Source of the DNA: Streptomyces varsoviensis
Lineage (GTDB): Bacteria > Actinomycetota > Actinomycetes > Streptomycetales > Streptomycetaceae
Direction: 5' to 3'
NCBI RefSeq assembly: GCF_000718635.1
Contig: NZ_JOBF01000015.1
Coordinates: 124,001 to 188,000, forward strand
DNA length: 64,000 bases
Of this stretch, positions 35,486 to 44,757 are shown piece after piece. The position numbers and the translations under genes were made by a program. Position 1 is the stretch's first letter; the number at the start of each line of letters is the position of its first letter. The notes beneath the pieces were generated by a model that worked only from the letters and a program-made list of their open reading frames with translations, did not search any database and was not told the origin of the DNA.

Positions 35486-35820
35486 GGTGACCTCCCTTTC
35501 CTCGTCGTCCGGGGCCCAGGCTGGCACAGCCGTGAACGACGCTCATCGTCCTCAAGGGCGACCCCGCCCAGTAAGGGCTGCGCGGCCGAGGAGAGGCGGC
35601 GCCCACTCCGACGAGCCGATGCGCGCACGGCGGGTCGGTGCCGAGCGGGGACGACCCGTCCGGATGCGCCCACACCCACGGGCCGCCTTCCCCGCGCTAC
35701 AGCTTCACCGCCTCCACCCCGGCCGCCGGCGCCCTGCGCCCGCTGCGCGACCCGGATGCCCGGAGCTGGACGAAGACGACGACGGCGGCGGGCAGGAGTG
35801 AGTATCGGAAGCCGATCGGA
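35486..35820. other. 335-nt region without a supported gene
   Basis: A plus-strand frame from ATG 35620 ends with an acidic tail (PELDEDDDGGGQE) at 35801, which could be a real C-terminus, but no RBS or family was recognised. Otherwise nothing is seen. Confidence 0.35.
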
Positions 35821-36545
35821 TCAATCCATGATGGGCAGGCACTCGGCGAGCAGAGCGACGATGTCGCGCCAGGCTCGCTGCGCGTGCCGTGGGTGGTAGC
35901 CGACACCGGGACGCACGGTGTGGTCGACCGATGGATGGTGGAAGGCGTGCAGGGCTCCTCCGTAGACCACGAGGCGCCAGTCGACGCCCGCGGCCTGCAT
36001 CTCTGTGGTGAACGCCTCCCGTTGCGCGGGCGCCATGATCGGGTCTTCCGACCCGACCCCGGCCCACACCGGGCAGCGAATGCGCGCCGCCTCGCCCGGT
36101 CGGCCCGTGATCAGCCCGTTGACGGTCGCGATCGCGCGCAGGTCGACGCCGTCACGCCCGAGTTCCAGCCCGATAGCGCCCCGGTGCCGTAGCCGACAGC
36201 GGCGATCCGGTCGGGGTCGGTCCGCGGTTCGGTGCGCAGCACGTCGAGCGCCGCATGGCCGATGCCCCGCATCCGGTCGGGGTCGGCGAGCAGGGGCATG
36301 CAACGGGCCAGCATCTCCTCGGGGTCCCCCAAATAGCGCCCACCGTGAAGGTCGAAGGCCAGCGCCACGTATCCCAGCTCCGCGAGGGCTTCGGCCCTGC
36401 GGCGCTCGACGTCGCTGAGCCCCGTGCCCTCTGGTCCGAGCAGCACCGCGGGTCGGCGGTCGACACCGGCCGGGAGCGCGAGGTGGCCGAGCATCGTCAA
36501 GCCGTCGGCCGGATACTCGACCGTGTGCGTCGTGATCGTTGTCAT
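35821..36545 (-). pseudogene. Dienelactone-hydrolase-family gene with a one-base deletion
   Basis: The first part reads MTTITTHTVEYPADGLTMLG with LALAFDLHGG-like VALAFDLHGGRYLGDPEEML, the second part GLELGRDGVDLRAIATVNG and ALHAFHHPSVD. They are in different frames; restoring one G in the run near 36178-36181 (GYGTG then AIGLELG) gives one 241-residue alpha/beta hydrolase. The nucleophile position in G-Y-x-x-G-G reads G instead of Cys, so the ancestor may not have used the classical Cys. Could also be a sequencing error. Confidence 0.7.
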
Positions 36546-36638
36546 GAGTCCGGACGGTAACGCCCCGTTGCGCTCGCGCGGGGTGGCGTTCACCGATGGC
36601 TGACGGCAGTCCGTCCCGACTGCAACTCCCCGACGAAC

Positions 36639-36675
36639 CTGCTGCCTGTCGGCAAAGGATGCCGACAGGCAGCAG
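36639..36675 (-). terminator. Perfect 15-bp hairpin terminator
   Basis: Arms 36639-36653 and 36661-36675 pair perfectly around a 7-nt loop (aaaggat). It lies 5 nt beyond the stop of the minus-strand fragment at 36680. Confidence 0.85.
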
Positions 36676-36679
36676 GCGG

Positions 36680-36840
36680 TTACGTGGTCAGGCGGCGTTC
36701 GATGGGGGTGCGCAGGCTGGGACGGATGCGGTTGTCGCCCAGGAACGTGGTGAGGCGTTCGGCTTCGGCCTGGACTGCTCGGTGCGCGTCGGTGCCGGGG
36801 TCGGTGAGGAAGTGGGTGGCGATCTCGCCGTCCGGTCGCC
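36680..36840 (-). pseudogene. C-terminal fragment of an unrecognised protein
   Basis: About 50 codons with coding character: DGEIATHFLTDPGTDAHRAV, then AERLTTFLGDNRIRP, ending in RRLTT and a stop in front of a strong hairpin. Upstream the frame runs into a 36-bp tandem repeat, and no start is supported. Family unknown. Confidence 0.45.
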
Positions 36841-36862
36841 GGCCCCGGCCGCCGACGCCGCC

Positions 36863-36942
36863 GCCTGCGCGACGGACGTCCTCGACCGCGTCCCGCCCGC
36901 CTGCGCGACGGACGTCCTCGACCGCGTCCCGCCCGCCTGCGC
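36863..36942. repeat. 36-bp tandem repeat, 2.2 copies
   Basis: Two exact copies at 36863-36898 and 36899-36934 plus the first eight bases of a third. It interrupts the fragment above. Confidence 0.9.
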
Positions 36943-37050
36943 TCCACCTCACGCCGGCGCCTCGACAAGCTCACCGCCGAACGCGCCCCGGCAATCTCCA
37001 CCGCCGGAGTCGCCGAATTGCGCGCCCTCGCCGGCCAAGGCCGCGCCCGC

Positions 37051-38235
37051 TCACCGGGTGCTGGGGCCGCCGGCGCACAGTGCGTGGTCGATCAGGGCGC
37101 CGGCCGCGTTCTCCTGCTCCAGTATGTGGTCTTTGGTGTCGCCGCGGGCCTCGGACATGGAGACCACAGCGCTTCGACGCCCGTCATCGGTGACGCCGTT
37201 GAGGGTGATGTAGCCGCCGTCCCCTCCCTCGTGGCTCCAGTAGGTTCCTCCACAGTTCAGGGGGCGTTCGACCAGGCCGAGTCCGTACCGGCCGTCGGGC
37301 CACAGCTCTTGGACCGCCGCGCTCACGGGGACGGTCCGCTTCATCTCGGCCAGTTGCCGTGCTGGCAGTAGGCGGCCGTCGAGCAGCGCGCGGAGGAGGC
37401 GGTTTTCGTCCCGTGTGGTCGTGACCCACGAAAGGTTCTCGTAGTCCACCGGTATCTGGTCGGTGACGTTCACCCGGGAGCCGGGGCCGAAGAACTGGTA
37501 GGCCTGGGCGTGAGGCCGGGGCAGGGCGGGCGAGGTGCCCATCCACCGGGTCTGGTTGAGGCCGAGCGGGCGCAGGATGCGGTTCTCGATCTCTTGGTGG
37601 GCGGGTTGACCGGTGGCCTTCTGAATGATCATGTCGAGCAGAACGTAGCCGGTGTTGGAGTACGCCCAGCCCTTGCCGGGCAGGAAGTCTTCCGGCTCGT
37701 GGGCCATGGCGAGGCCGACCAGTTGCTTGGGGGCGTAGACGTTGTGGCGCTGCTGGTAGTACTCCTCCGGCGTGGTGTATCCCGGCAGGTTGTCGCGGAT
37801 GCCGCTGGTGTGCTGGAGGAGTTGGCCGATGGTGATTCGAGTGCCGTCGTTGCCGTTACCCTGCACCACTCCTGGCAGCCAGTGGTCGACCGTGTCGTCC
37901 AGGGACAGCTTGCTCTCGGCCTCCAGTTGGAGGACCACGGTGGCAACCAGCGTCTTGGACGTACTGGCCATGCGGAAGTAGCCGCTGGAAGAGACCGGGC
38001 GACCGGTGGTCAGGTCGGCGGTGCCGCTGGTGGCGACCGACTGCCGGCCGTCAGGCCCAATGGCGCGGGCCTGCGCACCGCTGACACCGAGGGCGTGGAT
38101 CGTTGCGACATCCTGGCGTAACTGCTCCACGAGGGAGGGTCCGGCAGGCTGGGCGGCGGCCGTGCCCACCTCTGCGGCGAGCAGCGTAGCGACACCGATT
38201 GCCACGGCGAGGTGCTTTCGCAGGGTCGAGGTCAT
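37051..38235 (-). CDS. Secreted serine hydrolase (class C beta-lactamase / DD-peptidase fold)
   Basis: 394 aa. Sec signal peptide at residues 1-29 (LAVAIGVATLLAAEVGTAAA then QPAG). Catalytic SxxK is STSK at residues 91-94 (FRMASTSKT), YxN is in WAYSNTGYVLLD near residue 200, and the third motif is the HEG of SHEGGDGGY. GDGTRI-type block and LLQHTSGIRDNLPGY support the S12 family. Likely a D-Ala-D-Ala carboxypeptidase or esterase outside the cell. ATG 38235. It stands alone at the right end of the accessory block. Confidence 0.92.
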   Translation of the reverse strand: MTSTLRKHLAVAIGVATLLAAEVGTAAAQPAGPSLVEQLRQDVATIHALGVSGAQARAIGPDGRQSVATSGTADLTTGRPVSSSGYFRMASTSKTLVATVVLQLEAESKLSLDDTVDHWLPGVVQGNGNDGTRITIGQLLQHTSGIRDNLPGYTTPEEYYQQRHNVYAPKQLVGLAMAHEPEDFLPGKGWAYSNTGYVLLDMIIQKATGQPAHQEIENRILRPLGLNQTRWMGTSPALPRPHAQAYQFFGPGSRVNVTDQIPVDYENLSWVTTTRDENRLLRALLDGRLLPARQLAEMKRTVPVSAAVQELWPDGRYGLGLVERPLNCGGTYWSHEGGDGGYITLNGVTDDGRRSAVVSMSEARGDTKDHILEQENAAGALIDHALCAGGPSTR

Positions 38236-38786
38236 GGCCGGACGCTAGTTTCGCCCCAACGGGGGCGCGATCCGGCGCACCCCAAGATCAGAACGGGGGA
38301 TAACCCCCGGTGCGGGCCGTCACAGTCTGGCGCTGACCTGCCGGGCGCCGTGTGACGGTTCTTGACCCAACCGGCACCGCCAGGGCACCCGGGCGAGCCC
38401 TCACCAGGCCCGTTACGAACCATGGGATGAGAAACACGCAGTAAGCGAACGGGCCGCCTGGGTCGACCGGACCGCCTGGGCTCCTACGGACCGGACGGCG
38501 GCCGCGAGCCGTACGGGCCGGACGGTCGACGGGGGCGGCGCGGCCCTGGCGTGGGTTCTCGCGGGCCGGACGGCGGCCGCGAGTCATACGGGCCGGACGG
38601 TCGGCCTAGGCGGCATGGGCGGCACGGACCACGCGCGGGCCGGGGCAGGCCCGGCGGGAGCTCCGGAGCGTCCGGCGGCAGGTCGGGCCGGGCGGCCGGC
38701 GGCGCGCCGGGCGGGGGCAGCCGTAGCGGCCGGCGGCGCGCCGGGTCGGGCGGCCGGAGCGGCCGGCGCGAGCCCCTGACGAGGCG
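38236..38786. repeat. 551-nt intergenic region with degenerate GC-rich repeats
   Basis: From 38460 on, a ~70-bp unit (accggacggcggccgcgag, then tacgggccggacggtcg) occurs twice, near 38497 and 38567, followed by variants of cggccggcggcgcgccggg up to 38770. No gene is supported. This is the right border of the accessory block. Confidence 0.6.
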
Positions 38787-39419
38787 TCAGAGGCCCAGCT
38801 TGGCGTCATAGAGCCGGGCCACGGCGTCCTTGTCCCCCTCCACCTCGACGCGCGCCGCCTCCTGGCGGCCGAAGGCGAAGAGCGTCAGCTCGCCGGGCTC
38901 GCCGGTGACCGTGACGACCGGCGTGGAGCGGTTCGCCACCGCCGTACGGCCGTCCGGGCGCCGCAGCACGAGGCCGACCGGGGACTTGCGGCCCAGCACG
39001 CGGGCCATCCGCTCCAACCGGGACCACAGGGCGTCCTCGAAGACCGGGTCCAGCTCGCGCGGTGTCCACTCCGGTGCCGCGCGGCGCACGTCCTCCGCGT
39101 GCACATAGAACTCGACCGTGTTGGACGCCTCGTCGACCTGCTTCAGCGAGAACGGCGACATGCGCGGCGGACCCGTGCGGATGAGCTGGACCAGCTCCGC
39201 GAACGGCTTCGACGCGAACTCGGCCTGCACCCGCTCCAGCCGCGCGGCCAGCGGCTTGATCAGGATGCCGCCCGCCGCGTCCGCGCGCCGCTCGCGCACC
39301 ACGACGTGCGCGGCCAGATCGCGGGCGGTCCACCCGTCGCACAGCGTCGGGGCCTCCGGCCCCGCCGTCTCCAACAGGTCAGCAAGTAGCAGGCGTTCGC
39401 GCTTCGCGTGTGTCGACAT
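38787..39419 (-). CDS. TIGR03085 family protein (DinB/MDMPI-like)
   Basis: 210 aa. CDGWTARDLAAHVVVRERR is the first helix with its metal-ligand His, and EFYVHAEDVRRAAPEW carries the second; the C-terminal VVTVTGEPGELTLFAFGRQ is the typical small beta domain. These proteins share the fold of mycothiol-dependent enzymes; the reaction is unknown. ATG 39419. Confidence 0.9.
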   Translation of the reverse strand: MSTHAKRERLLLADLLETAGPEAPTLCDGWTARDLAAHVVVRERRADAAGGILIKPLAARLERVQAEFASKPFAELVQLIRTGPPRMSPFSLKQVDEASNTVEFYVHAEDVRRAAPEWTPRELDPVFEDALWSRLERMARVLGRKSPVGLVLRRPDGRTAVANRSTPVVTVTGEPGELTLFAFGRQEAARVEVEGDKDAVARLYDAKLGL

Positions 39420-39601
39420 GGCGACAGCCTACGACCGGCACCGGCCCCCTGCCACGCCGCCGCGCCCACCCCCGCACACCCGCCCGTAGGCCCTCCCCCG
39501 ATGCCCCCCTTCGTTCGGTATTCCCCTCGACCGATGTCCCCCCAGCCCGATGTCCCCCCGCCCCGTTGTCCCCCCGTCCGCTCAGCCGTCCCCTGTCCCG
39601 C

Positions 39602-40558
39602 CTATCCCGCCTGTCCCGGCAGCGCCCCCGTCAGCTTCTTGCCGCCCGGCTTGTCGCTGAGCGTCAGAGAGCAGGAGACCTGGTCCCGGCCCTCCTGGGC
39701 GTAGGTCGCCCTGGACGGGAAGAGCACGTAGTAGTAATACGTGCGACCGTCGGCGCCTATGGAGCGCATGCGCTGCGTCGCGTCCGCCTTGCACAGCGCC
39801 AGGGCGTTGCCCTGCAACTCCTTGTCCGTCGTGTACGTCCCGGTCAGCGTCTCGTTGGCGATGACCTCACCGTCGTGGGGGCCGTCGCACGAGCGGACCT
39901 CTATTCGCTTCACGGCGCTGTCCAGGCCGGGGTGGTCGAAGCACTCGCCGGGCTTCAACTCCACATACCCCACCTGGCCGTCGGCCGGACTGCCCGCCGA
40001 GCCGGAGTCAGCGCCCGAGCCCGGGCCCGAGCCAGGAACGGAGCCCGCGCCGGGGTCCGCGCCCCCACCCGAGCCCGAAGGCCGCGAACCGTCCTCCCCT
40101 CCGCCCGGCGCGCCCTCCAGCGGCGCCCCCACACCATCCGACTCCGGCGAGCCGGAAGAGGCGGCCGTGGGGGAGGAGGAAGCGGAGAGGGACGGTTCGC
40201 TGCCCGCCGCCGTGTTGTTCTTCTTCCCGTCCCCGCTGGTCAGCACGACACCAGCCACCGTCAGCCCCGCGACGAGCACCGCCGCCACGACGATCGCCGC
40301 GATCATCTTGCCCTTGCCGCGCGGAGGACCACCCGAAGAGCCCCCCGAAGGCGGAGGCGGCGGAGGCGGCGGGGATGCCGGGAACCCCTGCCCGTACCCC
40401 GGCTCCGGCCCGTACCCCGGCGCGGGCGCCGGGCCGTACCGCTGCCCGTACCCCTCGGCCGGCGGCGGCCCGAACCCCTGCGGCGGCGGGCCGAAACCGC
40501 CGCCGGCACCCGGCGGTTGAGGCGGCTGCGAAGAGTTCGGCGGAGGCGGAAACGTCAT
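39602..40558 (-). CDS. Membrane-anchored protein with septum-formation-type domain
   Basis: 318 aa. A Pro/Gly/Tyr-rich cytoplasmic N-terminus (about 85 residues), one transmembrane helix ([20 protein letters not shown]), a long Gly/Ser/Pro linker, then an outer domain of about 110 residues beginning [16 protein letters not shown] with [16 protein letters not shown], as in the Septum_form family. Cys residues in this domain may pair. ATG 40558, divergent from hisI. Confidence 0.85.
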   Translation of the reverse strand: MTFPPPPNSSQPPQPPGAGGGFGPPPQGFGPPPAEGYGQRYGPAPAPGYGPEPGYGQGFPASPPPPPPPPSGGSSGGPPRGKGKMIAAIVVAAVLVAGLTVAGVVLTSGDGKKNNTAAGSEPSLSASSSPTAASSGSPESDGVGAPLEGAPGGGEDGSRPSGSGGGADPGAGSVPGSGPGSGADSGSAGSPADGQVGYVELKPGECFDHPGLDSAVKRIEVRSCDGPHDGEVIANETLTGTYTTDKELQGNALALCKADATQRMRSIGADGRTYYYYVLFPSRATYAQEGRDQVSCSLTLSDKPGGKKLTGALPGQAG

Positions 40559-40662
40559 GGGCGAAGCATGCCGTACGCCACTGACAATCCGCCCGGCGGG
40601 CCGTACCACCGCAGGTCAGAAGGGGAGGGCGGAAGCGATCACGGCGCACGCCGGCGAAGCGG

Positions 40663-40674
40663 CAGAATGGACCC
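40663..40674 (+). promoter_or_regulatory. hisI leaderless promoter (-10 region)
   Basis: CAGAAT at 40663-40668 followed by six bases and ATG 40675. The transcript of hisI-trpE would begin at or next to the start codon. Confidence 0.55.
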
Positions 40675-41049
40675 ATGACCGGTACCACCCGCCCCGGCGG
40701 CCCTTCCCCGCTCGACCCCGCCGTCGCCGCCCGCCTCAAGCGCGACGCCGACGGCCTGGTCCCCGCCATCGCCCAGCAGTACGACACCGGCGAAGTGCTC
40801 ATGCTCGGCTGGATGGACGACGAGGCGCTGCACCGCACCCTGACCACCGGCCGCTGTACGTACTGGAGCCGCAGCCGCCAGGAGTACTGGGTCAAGGGCG
40901 ACACCTCCGGCCACGCCCAGCACGTCAAGTCCGTCGCCCTCGACTGCGACGCCGACACCATCCTCGTCAAGGTCGACCAGGTCGGCGCGGCCTGCCACAC
41001 CGGCGAACGGACCTGCTTCGATGCCGATGTCCTGCCCCTGGGCCAGTAG
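40675..41049 (+). CDS. hisI: Phosphoribosyl-AMP cyclohydrolase
   Basis: 124 aa, third step of histidine synthesis. [36 protein letters not shown] and [16 protein letters not shown] with CHTGERTCF contain the zinc-binding Cys/Asp residues. It lies 11 nt upstream of trpE and so couples histidine and tryptophan genes. The rest of his is 18 kb away. Confidence 0.97.
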   Translation: MTGTTRPGGPSPLDPAVAARLKRDADGLVPAIAQQYDTGEVLMLGWMDDEALHRTLTTGRCTYWSRSRQEYWVKGDTSGHAQHVKSVALDCDADTILVKVDQVGAACHTGERTCFDADVLPLGQ

Positions 41050-41060
41050 GCTCCGCTGCC

Positions 41061-42590
41061 ATGGCTGCCACGACCACCGGTGACGTCACACCTGACCTCG
41101 ACACCTTCCGGACGCTCGCGAAGGACCGCCGGGCCATCCCCGTCACCCGACGCTTCCTCGCCGACGGCGACACCCCAGTCGGCCTCTACCGCAAGCTCGC
41201 CGGCGAGCGCCCCGGCACCTTCCTCCTGGAATCGGCCGAGAACGGCCGCACTTGGTCCCGCTACTCCTTCATCGGCGTTCGCAGCGCCGCCACCCTCACC
41301 GCGCGCGACGGACAGGCGCACTGGCTCGGCACCCCGCCCGTCGGCGTCCCCACGAGCGGCGACCCGCTGCGGGCCCTGCGCGCCACCATCGAGGCCCTGC
41401 ACACCCCGCGCGACCTGATCGAGGGCGCCGGACTGCCGCCCTTCACCGGCGGCATGGTCGGCTATCTCGGCTACGACATCGTCCGGCGGCTGGAGAAGAT
41501 CGGGGACAGCACCCGCGACGATCTGCGGCTGCCCGAGCTGACCATGCTGCTCACCTCGGACCTCGCCGTACTCGACCACTGGAACGGCACCGTCCTGCTG
41601 ATCGCCAACGCGATCAACCACAACGACCTCGACACCGGCGTCGACGAGGCGTACGCCGACGCCGTCGCCCGCCTCGACGCGATGGCCGCCGACCTCGTAC
41701 GGCCCATAGACACCAGGCCCGCCGCGCTGCCGCCCTCCGAACTCCCCGAGTACACCGCCCTGTGGGGCGGCGAGGCGTACATGGAGGCCGTCGACGACAT
41801 CAAGGAGCGCATCCGCGCGGGCGAGGCGTTCCAGGTCGTCCCCTCACAGCGGTTCGAGACGCCCTGCGAGGCGTCCCCGCTGGACGTCTACCGGGTGCTG
41901 CGGGCCACCAACCCCAGCCCGTACATGTACCTGCTGCGCCTCGACGGCTTCGACGTCGTCGGCTCCAGCCCCGAGGCGCTGGTCAAGGTCGAGGACGGAC
42001 GCGCCATGCTGCACCCCATCGCCGGCACCCGGCCGCGCGGCGCCACCCCGCGCGAGGACGCCGCGCTCGGCGACGAACTGCTCGCCGACCCCAAGGAGCG
42101 CGCCGAGCACCTGATGCTCGTCGACCTCGGCCGCAACGACCTCGGACGGGTCTGCGAACCGGGCAGCGTCGAGGTCGTCGACTTCATGTCGGTCGAGCGC
42201 TACAGCCACGTCATGCACATCGTCTCCACCGTGACGGGCCGGCTCGCGCCCGGCCGCACCGCCTTCGACGTGCTCACCGCCTGTTTCCCCGCGGGCACCC
42301 TCTCCGGCGCGCCCAAGCCCCGCGCGCTCCAGATCATCGAGGAACTGGAGCCGAGCAAGCGCGGCCTGTACGGCGGCTGCGTGGGCTACCTCGACTTCGC
42401 CGGGGACTCCGACACCGCCATCGCGATCCGCACCGCCCTGCTGCGCGACGGCACCGCCTACGTCCAGGCCGGCGCGGGCATCGTCGCGGACTCCGACCCG
42501 GCCGCCGAGGACGCCGAGTGCCGCAACAAGGCCGCCGCGGTGCTGCGCGCCGTCTCCGTCGCCAACCGCCTCGCGAGGCAGTACGACTGA
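41061..42590 (+). CDS. trpE: Anthranilate synthase component I
   Basis: 509 aa. Converts chorismate to anthranilate with Trp[19 protein letters not shown] is the N-terminal Trp-binding block, [16 protein letters not shown] and [20 protein letters not shown] mark the chorismate-binding domain, and [20 protein letters not shown] and [15 protein letters not shown] are present. ATG 41061. No leader peptide is possible because hisI is directly upstream. Its last codons are reiterated in a repeat array after the stop. Confidence 0.97.
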   Translation: MAATTTGDVTPDLDTFRTLAKDRRAIPVTRRFLADGDTPVGLYRKLAGERPGTFLLESAENGRTWSRYSFIGVRSAATLTARDGQAHWLGTPPVGVPTSGDPLRALRATIEALHTPRDLIEGAGLPPFTGGMVGYLGYDIVRRLEKIGDSTRDDLRLPELTMLLTSDLAVLDHWNGTVLLIANAINHNDLDTGVDEAYADAVARLDAMAADLVRPIDTRPAALPPSELPEYTALWGGEAYMEAVDDIKERIRAGEAFQVVPSQRFETPCEASPLDVYRVLRATNPSPYMYLLRLDGFDVVGSSPEALVKVEDGRAMLHPIAGTRPRGATPREDAALGDELLADPKERAEHLMLVDLGRNDLGRVCEPGSVEVVDFMSVERYSHVMHIVSTVTGRLAPGRTAFDVLTACFPAGTLSGAPKPRALQIIEELEPSKRGLYGGCVGYLDFAGDSDTAIAIRTALLRDGTAYVQAGAGIVADSDPAAEDAECRNKAAAVLRAVSVANRLARQYD

Positions 42591-42715
42591 CCGCGCGCCG
42601 GTACGACTGACCGCGCGCCGGTACGACTGACCCCGGCGGTACGGCTGACCGAGCCGGTACGACTGGCCCCGGCGGTACGACTGACCGCGCCGATACGACG
42701 GACCGCGCGCCGCGG
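42581..42715. repeat. Array of ~7 degenerate units starting at the trpE stop
   Basis: Units of 17-20 nt built on GTACGACTGACC, the sequence of the last trpE codons and TGA. 42581-42600 and 42601-42620 are identical; the others diverge. The 3' end of the array runs into the region before 42892. Confidence 0.85.
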
Positions 42716-42878
42716 GCGGGCCCCGGCGGGAGCCCCCAGGCGGGGCCGATCGGCGGCCTCCGCCGGGCCGGTCGGCGGCCCCGGCCGGGCCCGGCGCGCA
42801 CGCCCGCGCGCACCGGCCGGGGCCCGCGCCCCACGCGTCCCGGCCGCCCCCGAGTGCGTACCGCGCGCCGTCCCGAGG

Positions 42879-42891
42879 GATAGTGGTGGGT
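42879..42891 (+). promoter_or_regulatory. Leaderless promoter of the Trp-associated membrane gene
   Basis: GATAGT at 42879-42884, seven bases, then GTG 42892; same layout as hisD. Confidence 0.55.
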
Positions 42892-43545
42892 GTGAGTGCA
42901 GCCGTTCCCCAGCCCCGAGTCCACGCCGAGCCCTCCTCCGCCGCCGTACGCAGGGGGCGGAGCAGCGTCGCCGCCGCCCTGTTCTTCGGCGCGCTCGGCG
43001 CCGCGCTCGCCCTCGTCTCCTCCGGCCGCACCTGGGCCAACGGCACCGCCGCCGTCGCCCGCGGCACCGTCGACCAGCACGCCAGCGGCCAGGACATCAC
43101 CGGGCTCCCCGGCGCCCTCGCGATCGTCGGCCTCGCCGCCCTGGTCGCCGTCTTCGCCGTCCGCCGCGTCGGCCGGATCGTCGTCGCCGCGCTGCTCGCC
43201 CTGTGCGGCGCCGGCGTCGTGGCGGCCTCGGCGGCCGGCGCCTTCGACACCGCCGCCCTCCAGGCCAAGGCCGCCAAGGCCAGTGGCCTGACCAACGCCA
43301 CGATCCAGGACGTCAGCTCCACTGCCTGGCCCTGGGTGGCCCTCGCGGGCGGCGTGCTGCTGCTCCTCGCCGGCCTCCTCGCGCTGCGCTACGGCCGCGG
43401 GTGGCCCGCGATGTCCGGCCGGTACGAGCGCGACGGCACCCCCCGCCCGCGCCGCTCCCGCACCACGGTCGACCCGGACCGCCCCGAGGAGCTGTGGAAG
43501 GCCATCGACCGCGGCGAGGACCCCACCGAGGACACGCGGAACTGA
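42892..43545 (+). CDS. TIGR02234 (Trp biosynthesis-associated) membrane protein
   Basis: 217 aa with four hydrophobic segments (SSVAAALFFGALGAALALVS, ALAIVGLAALVAVFAV, IVVAALLALCGAGVVAASA, WPWVALAGGVLLLLAGLLAL). WxxG-type RTWANG after the first segment and WPAMSGRYER after the last fit this actinobacterial family found in trp clusters. GTG 42892 is chosen from its leaderless promoter; GTG 42883 is the alternative. Role unknown. Confidence 0.85.
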   Translation: MSAAVPQPRVHAEPSSAAVRRGRSSVAAALFFGALGAALALVSSGRTWANGTAAVARGTVDQHASGQDITGLPGALAIVGLAALVAVFAVRRVGRIVVAALLALCGAGVVAASAAGAFDTAALQAKAAKASGLTNATIQDVSSTAWPWVALAGGVLLLLAGLLALRYGRGWPAMSGRYERDGTPRPRRSRTTVDPDRPEELWKAIDRGEDPTEDTRN

Positions 43546-43647
43546 CGGACCGACCCCGGTCGTCCGGGAGCGGGCGCGTCGAGAGACAATGGGGCCGAGC
43601 GTTCGTCGCGCCCGGAACCAGGCGCAACACAGCAATGAGGAGTACTC

Positions 43648-43872
43648 ATGGCGGGAACCAGCCACGGACACACCCCGGCCGCCTGGACCGGTGTCATCAT
43701 CGCCTTCATCGGCTTCTGCGTCTCCGGCGCGTTCACGGTGATGGCGATGCCGCTCGGCTTCTGGGCCGGAGTCGTGGTCATCGCCATCGGCGGCATCGTG
43801 GGCCTGGGCATGCGGGCGGCCGGCCTCGGCCAGCCCAAGCAGAAGGCCCCGCGGACCCAGACCCAGAGCTGA
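43648..43872 (+). CDS. HGxxPAAW-motif small membrane protein
   Basis: 74 aa. MAGTSHGHTPAAWTGVIIAF holds the HGxxPAAW motif; two transmembrane helices follow. Found in actinomycete trp regions; function unknown. ATG 43648 with GAGGAG upstream. Confidence 0.9.
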   Translation: MAGTSHGHTPAAWTGVIIAFIGFCVSGAFTVMAMPLGFWAGVVVIAIGGIVGLGMRAAGLGQPKQKAPRTQTQS

Positions 43873-43879
43873 CACCGCC

Positions 43880-43897
43880 GAGGCGCCGCCGCGCCTC
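43880..43897 (+). terminator. Small hairpin after the HGxxPAAW gene
   Basis: 7-bp stem gaggcgc/gcgcctc with a 4-nt loop, 8 nt after the stop. Confidence 0.4.
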
Positions 43898-44110
43898 GCG
43901 CGGCGCCCCCCCCCGCACCACCCGCAGGCGCGGCCCAGGGCCCGTACGCACGCGCGTACCCGCCCCGAGCCGCGCCTTCGCCGTACACCGGGCCCACCCG
44001 GGCCCCCTTCGCCGTGCGCCGGGCCCACCCCTCGCGGTACGTGATTCGCCGTTTCGCCGTTTCGCCGCTTCGCCGTGAGAGTCCGCGGCGGCAGGGGGAG
44101 ACTCGGTGGT

Positions 44111-44545
44111 GTGACCGAGGAACCCGCGCCCCGAGCAGCCGCCCCCGAGCCCCTCGCGCGCCGACTCGCGGCGCCGCTCGGCGTCGCCGCCGGGCTCGCC
44201 GCCGCCTTCGGCTACGTCGGCGCGGTCGACCCCAACGAGAGCGGCCACTACCCCGCCTGCCCGCTGCTGCGCTACACCGGCGTGTTCTGCCCCGGCTGCG
44301 GCGGCCTGCGCAGCGTCCACGCCGTCGCGCACGGCGACCTCGCCGCCGCGCTGGGCGCCAACGCCCTGGCCACGGTGGGCTATGCCCTCTTCGCCGCCTT
44401 CTGGGCCGTATGGCTGCTGCGCTCGGTCCAGGGCCGTGCCGTCTCCCTCCCCCTGCGGGCGGGGCACTGGTGGGCGCTCGGCGGGCTCGTCCTGGCCTTC
44501 ACGGTGGTGCGGAACCTGCCCTTCGGGGGCTTCCTCGCGCCGTGA
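44111..44545 (+). CDS. DUF2752 membrane protein
   Basis: 144 aa. LLRYTGVFCPGCGGLRSVHA is the family's hallmark CPGCG block; three hydrophobic segments surround it. Often near trp or lipoprotein genes in actinomycetes. GTG 44111. Confidence 0.9.
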   Translation: MTEEPAPRAAAPEPLARRLAAPLGVAAGLAAAFGYVGAVDPNESGHYPACPLLRYTGVFCPGCGGLRSVHAVAHGDLAAALGANALATVGYALFAAFWAVWLLRSVQGRAVSLPLRAGHWWALGGLVLAFTVVRNLPFGGFLAP

Positions 44546-44660
44546 CCGACCCGCGCCGGGGCCCGCGGCCCGCTGGGTGTCGGCGGCCGTGACCAACTGG
44601 TGAATGTCCAGGTCGTGGACGCGGCGTCAACCGGATGCGGGACCTCGGCCCGTCGGCAGA

Positions 44661-44687
44661 TACCATCGACCATGCATCGACAGTGAC
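44661..44687 (+). promoter_or_regulatory. Candidate trpC promoter and 4-codon leader ORF
   Basis: TACCAT (44661-44666) precedes ATG 44672 by five bases. That ATG opens a four-codon ORF (M-H-R-Q, stop at 44684-44686) about 70 nt before trpC. The leader has no Trp codon. Confidence 0.35.
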
Positions 44688-44757
44688 CGGTGGATCGGCT
44701 CGAACGGCCGACCTCGCCGGCGCGACTACTCGCTCCAGCCGGAAGGGGGCCGCTCGC

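Noticed and set aside
22450..38786. Integrative element with att sites or integrase
   Set aside because: No integrase, tRNA gene or flanking direct repeat was found, so only an accessory block is claimed.
44672..44686. M-H-R-Q leader ORF as a trpC attenuator
   Set aside because: No Trp codons and no clear competing hairpins; kept only as a weak regulatory note.
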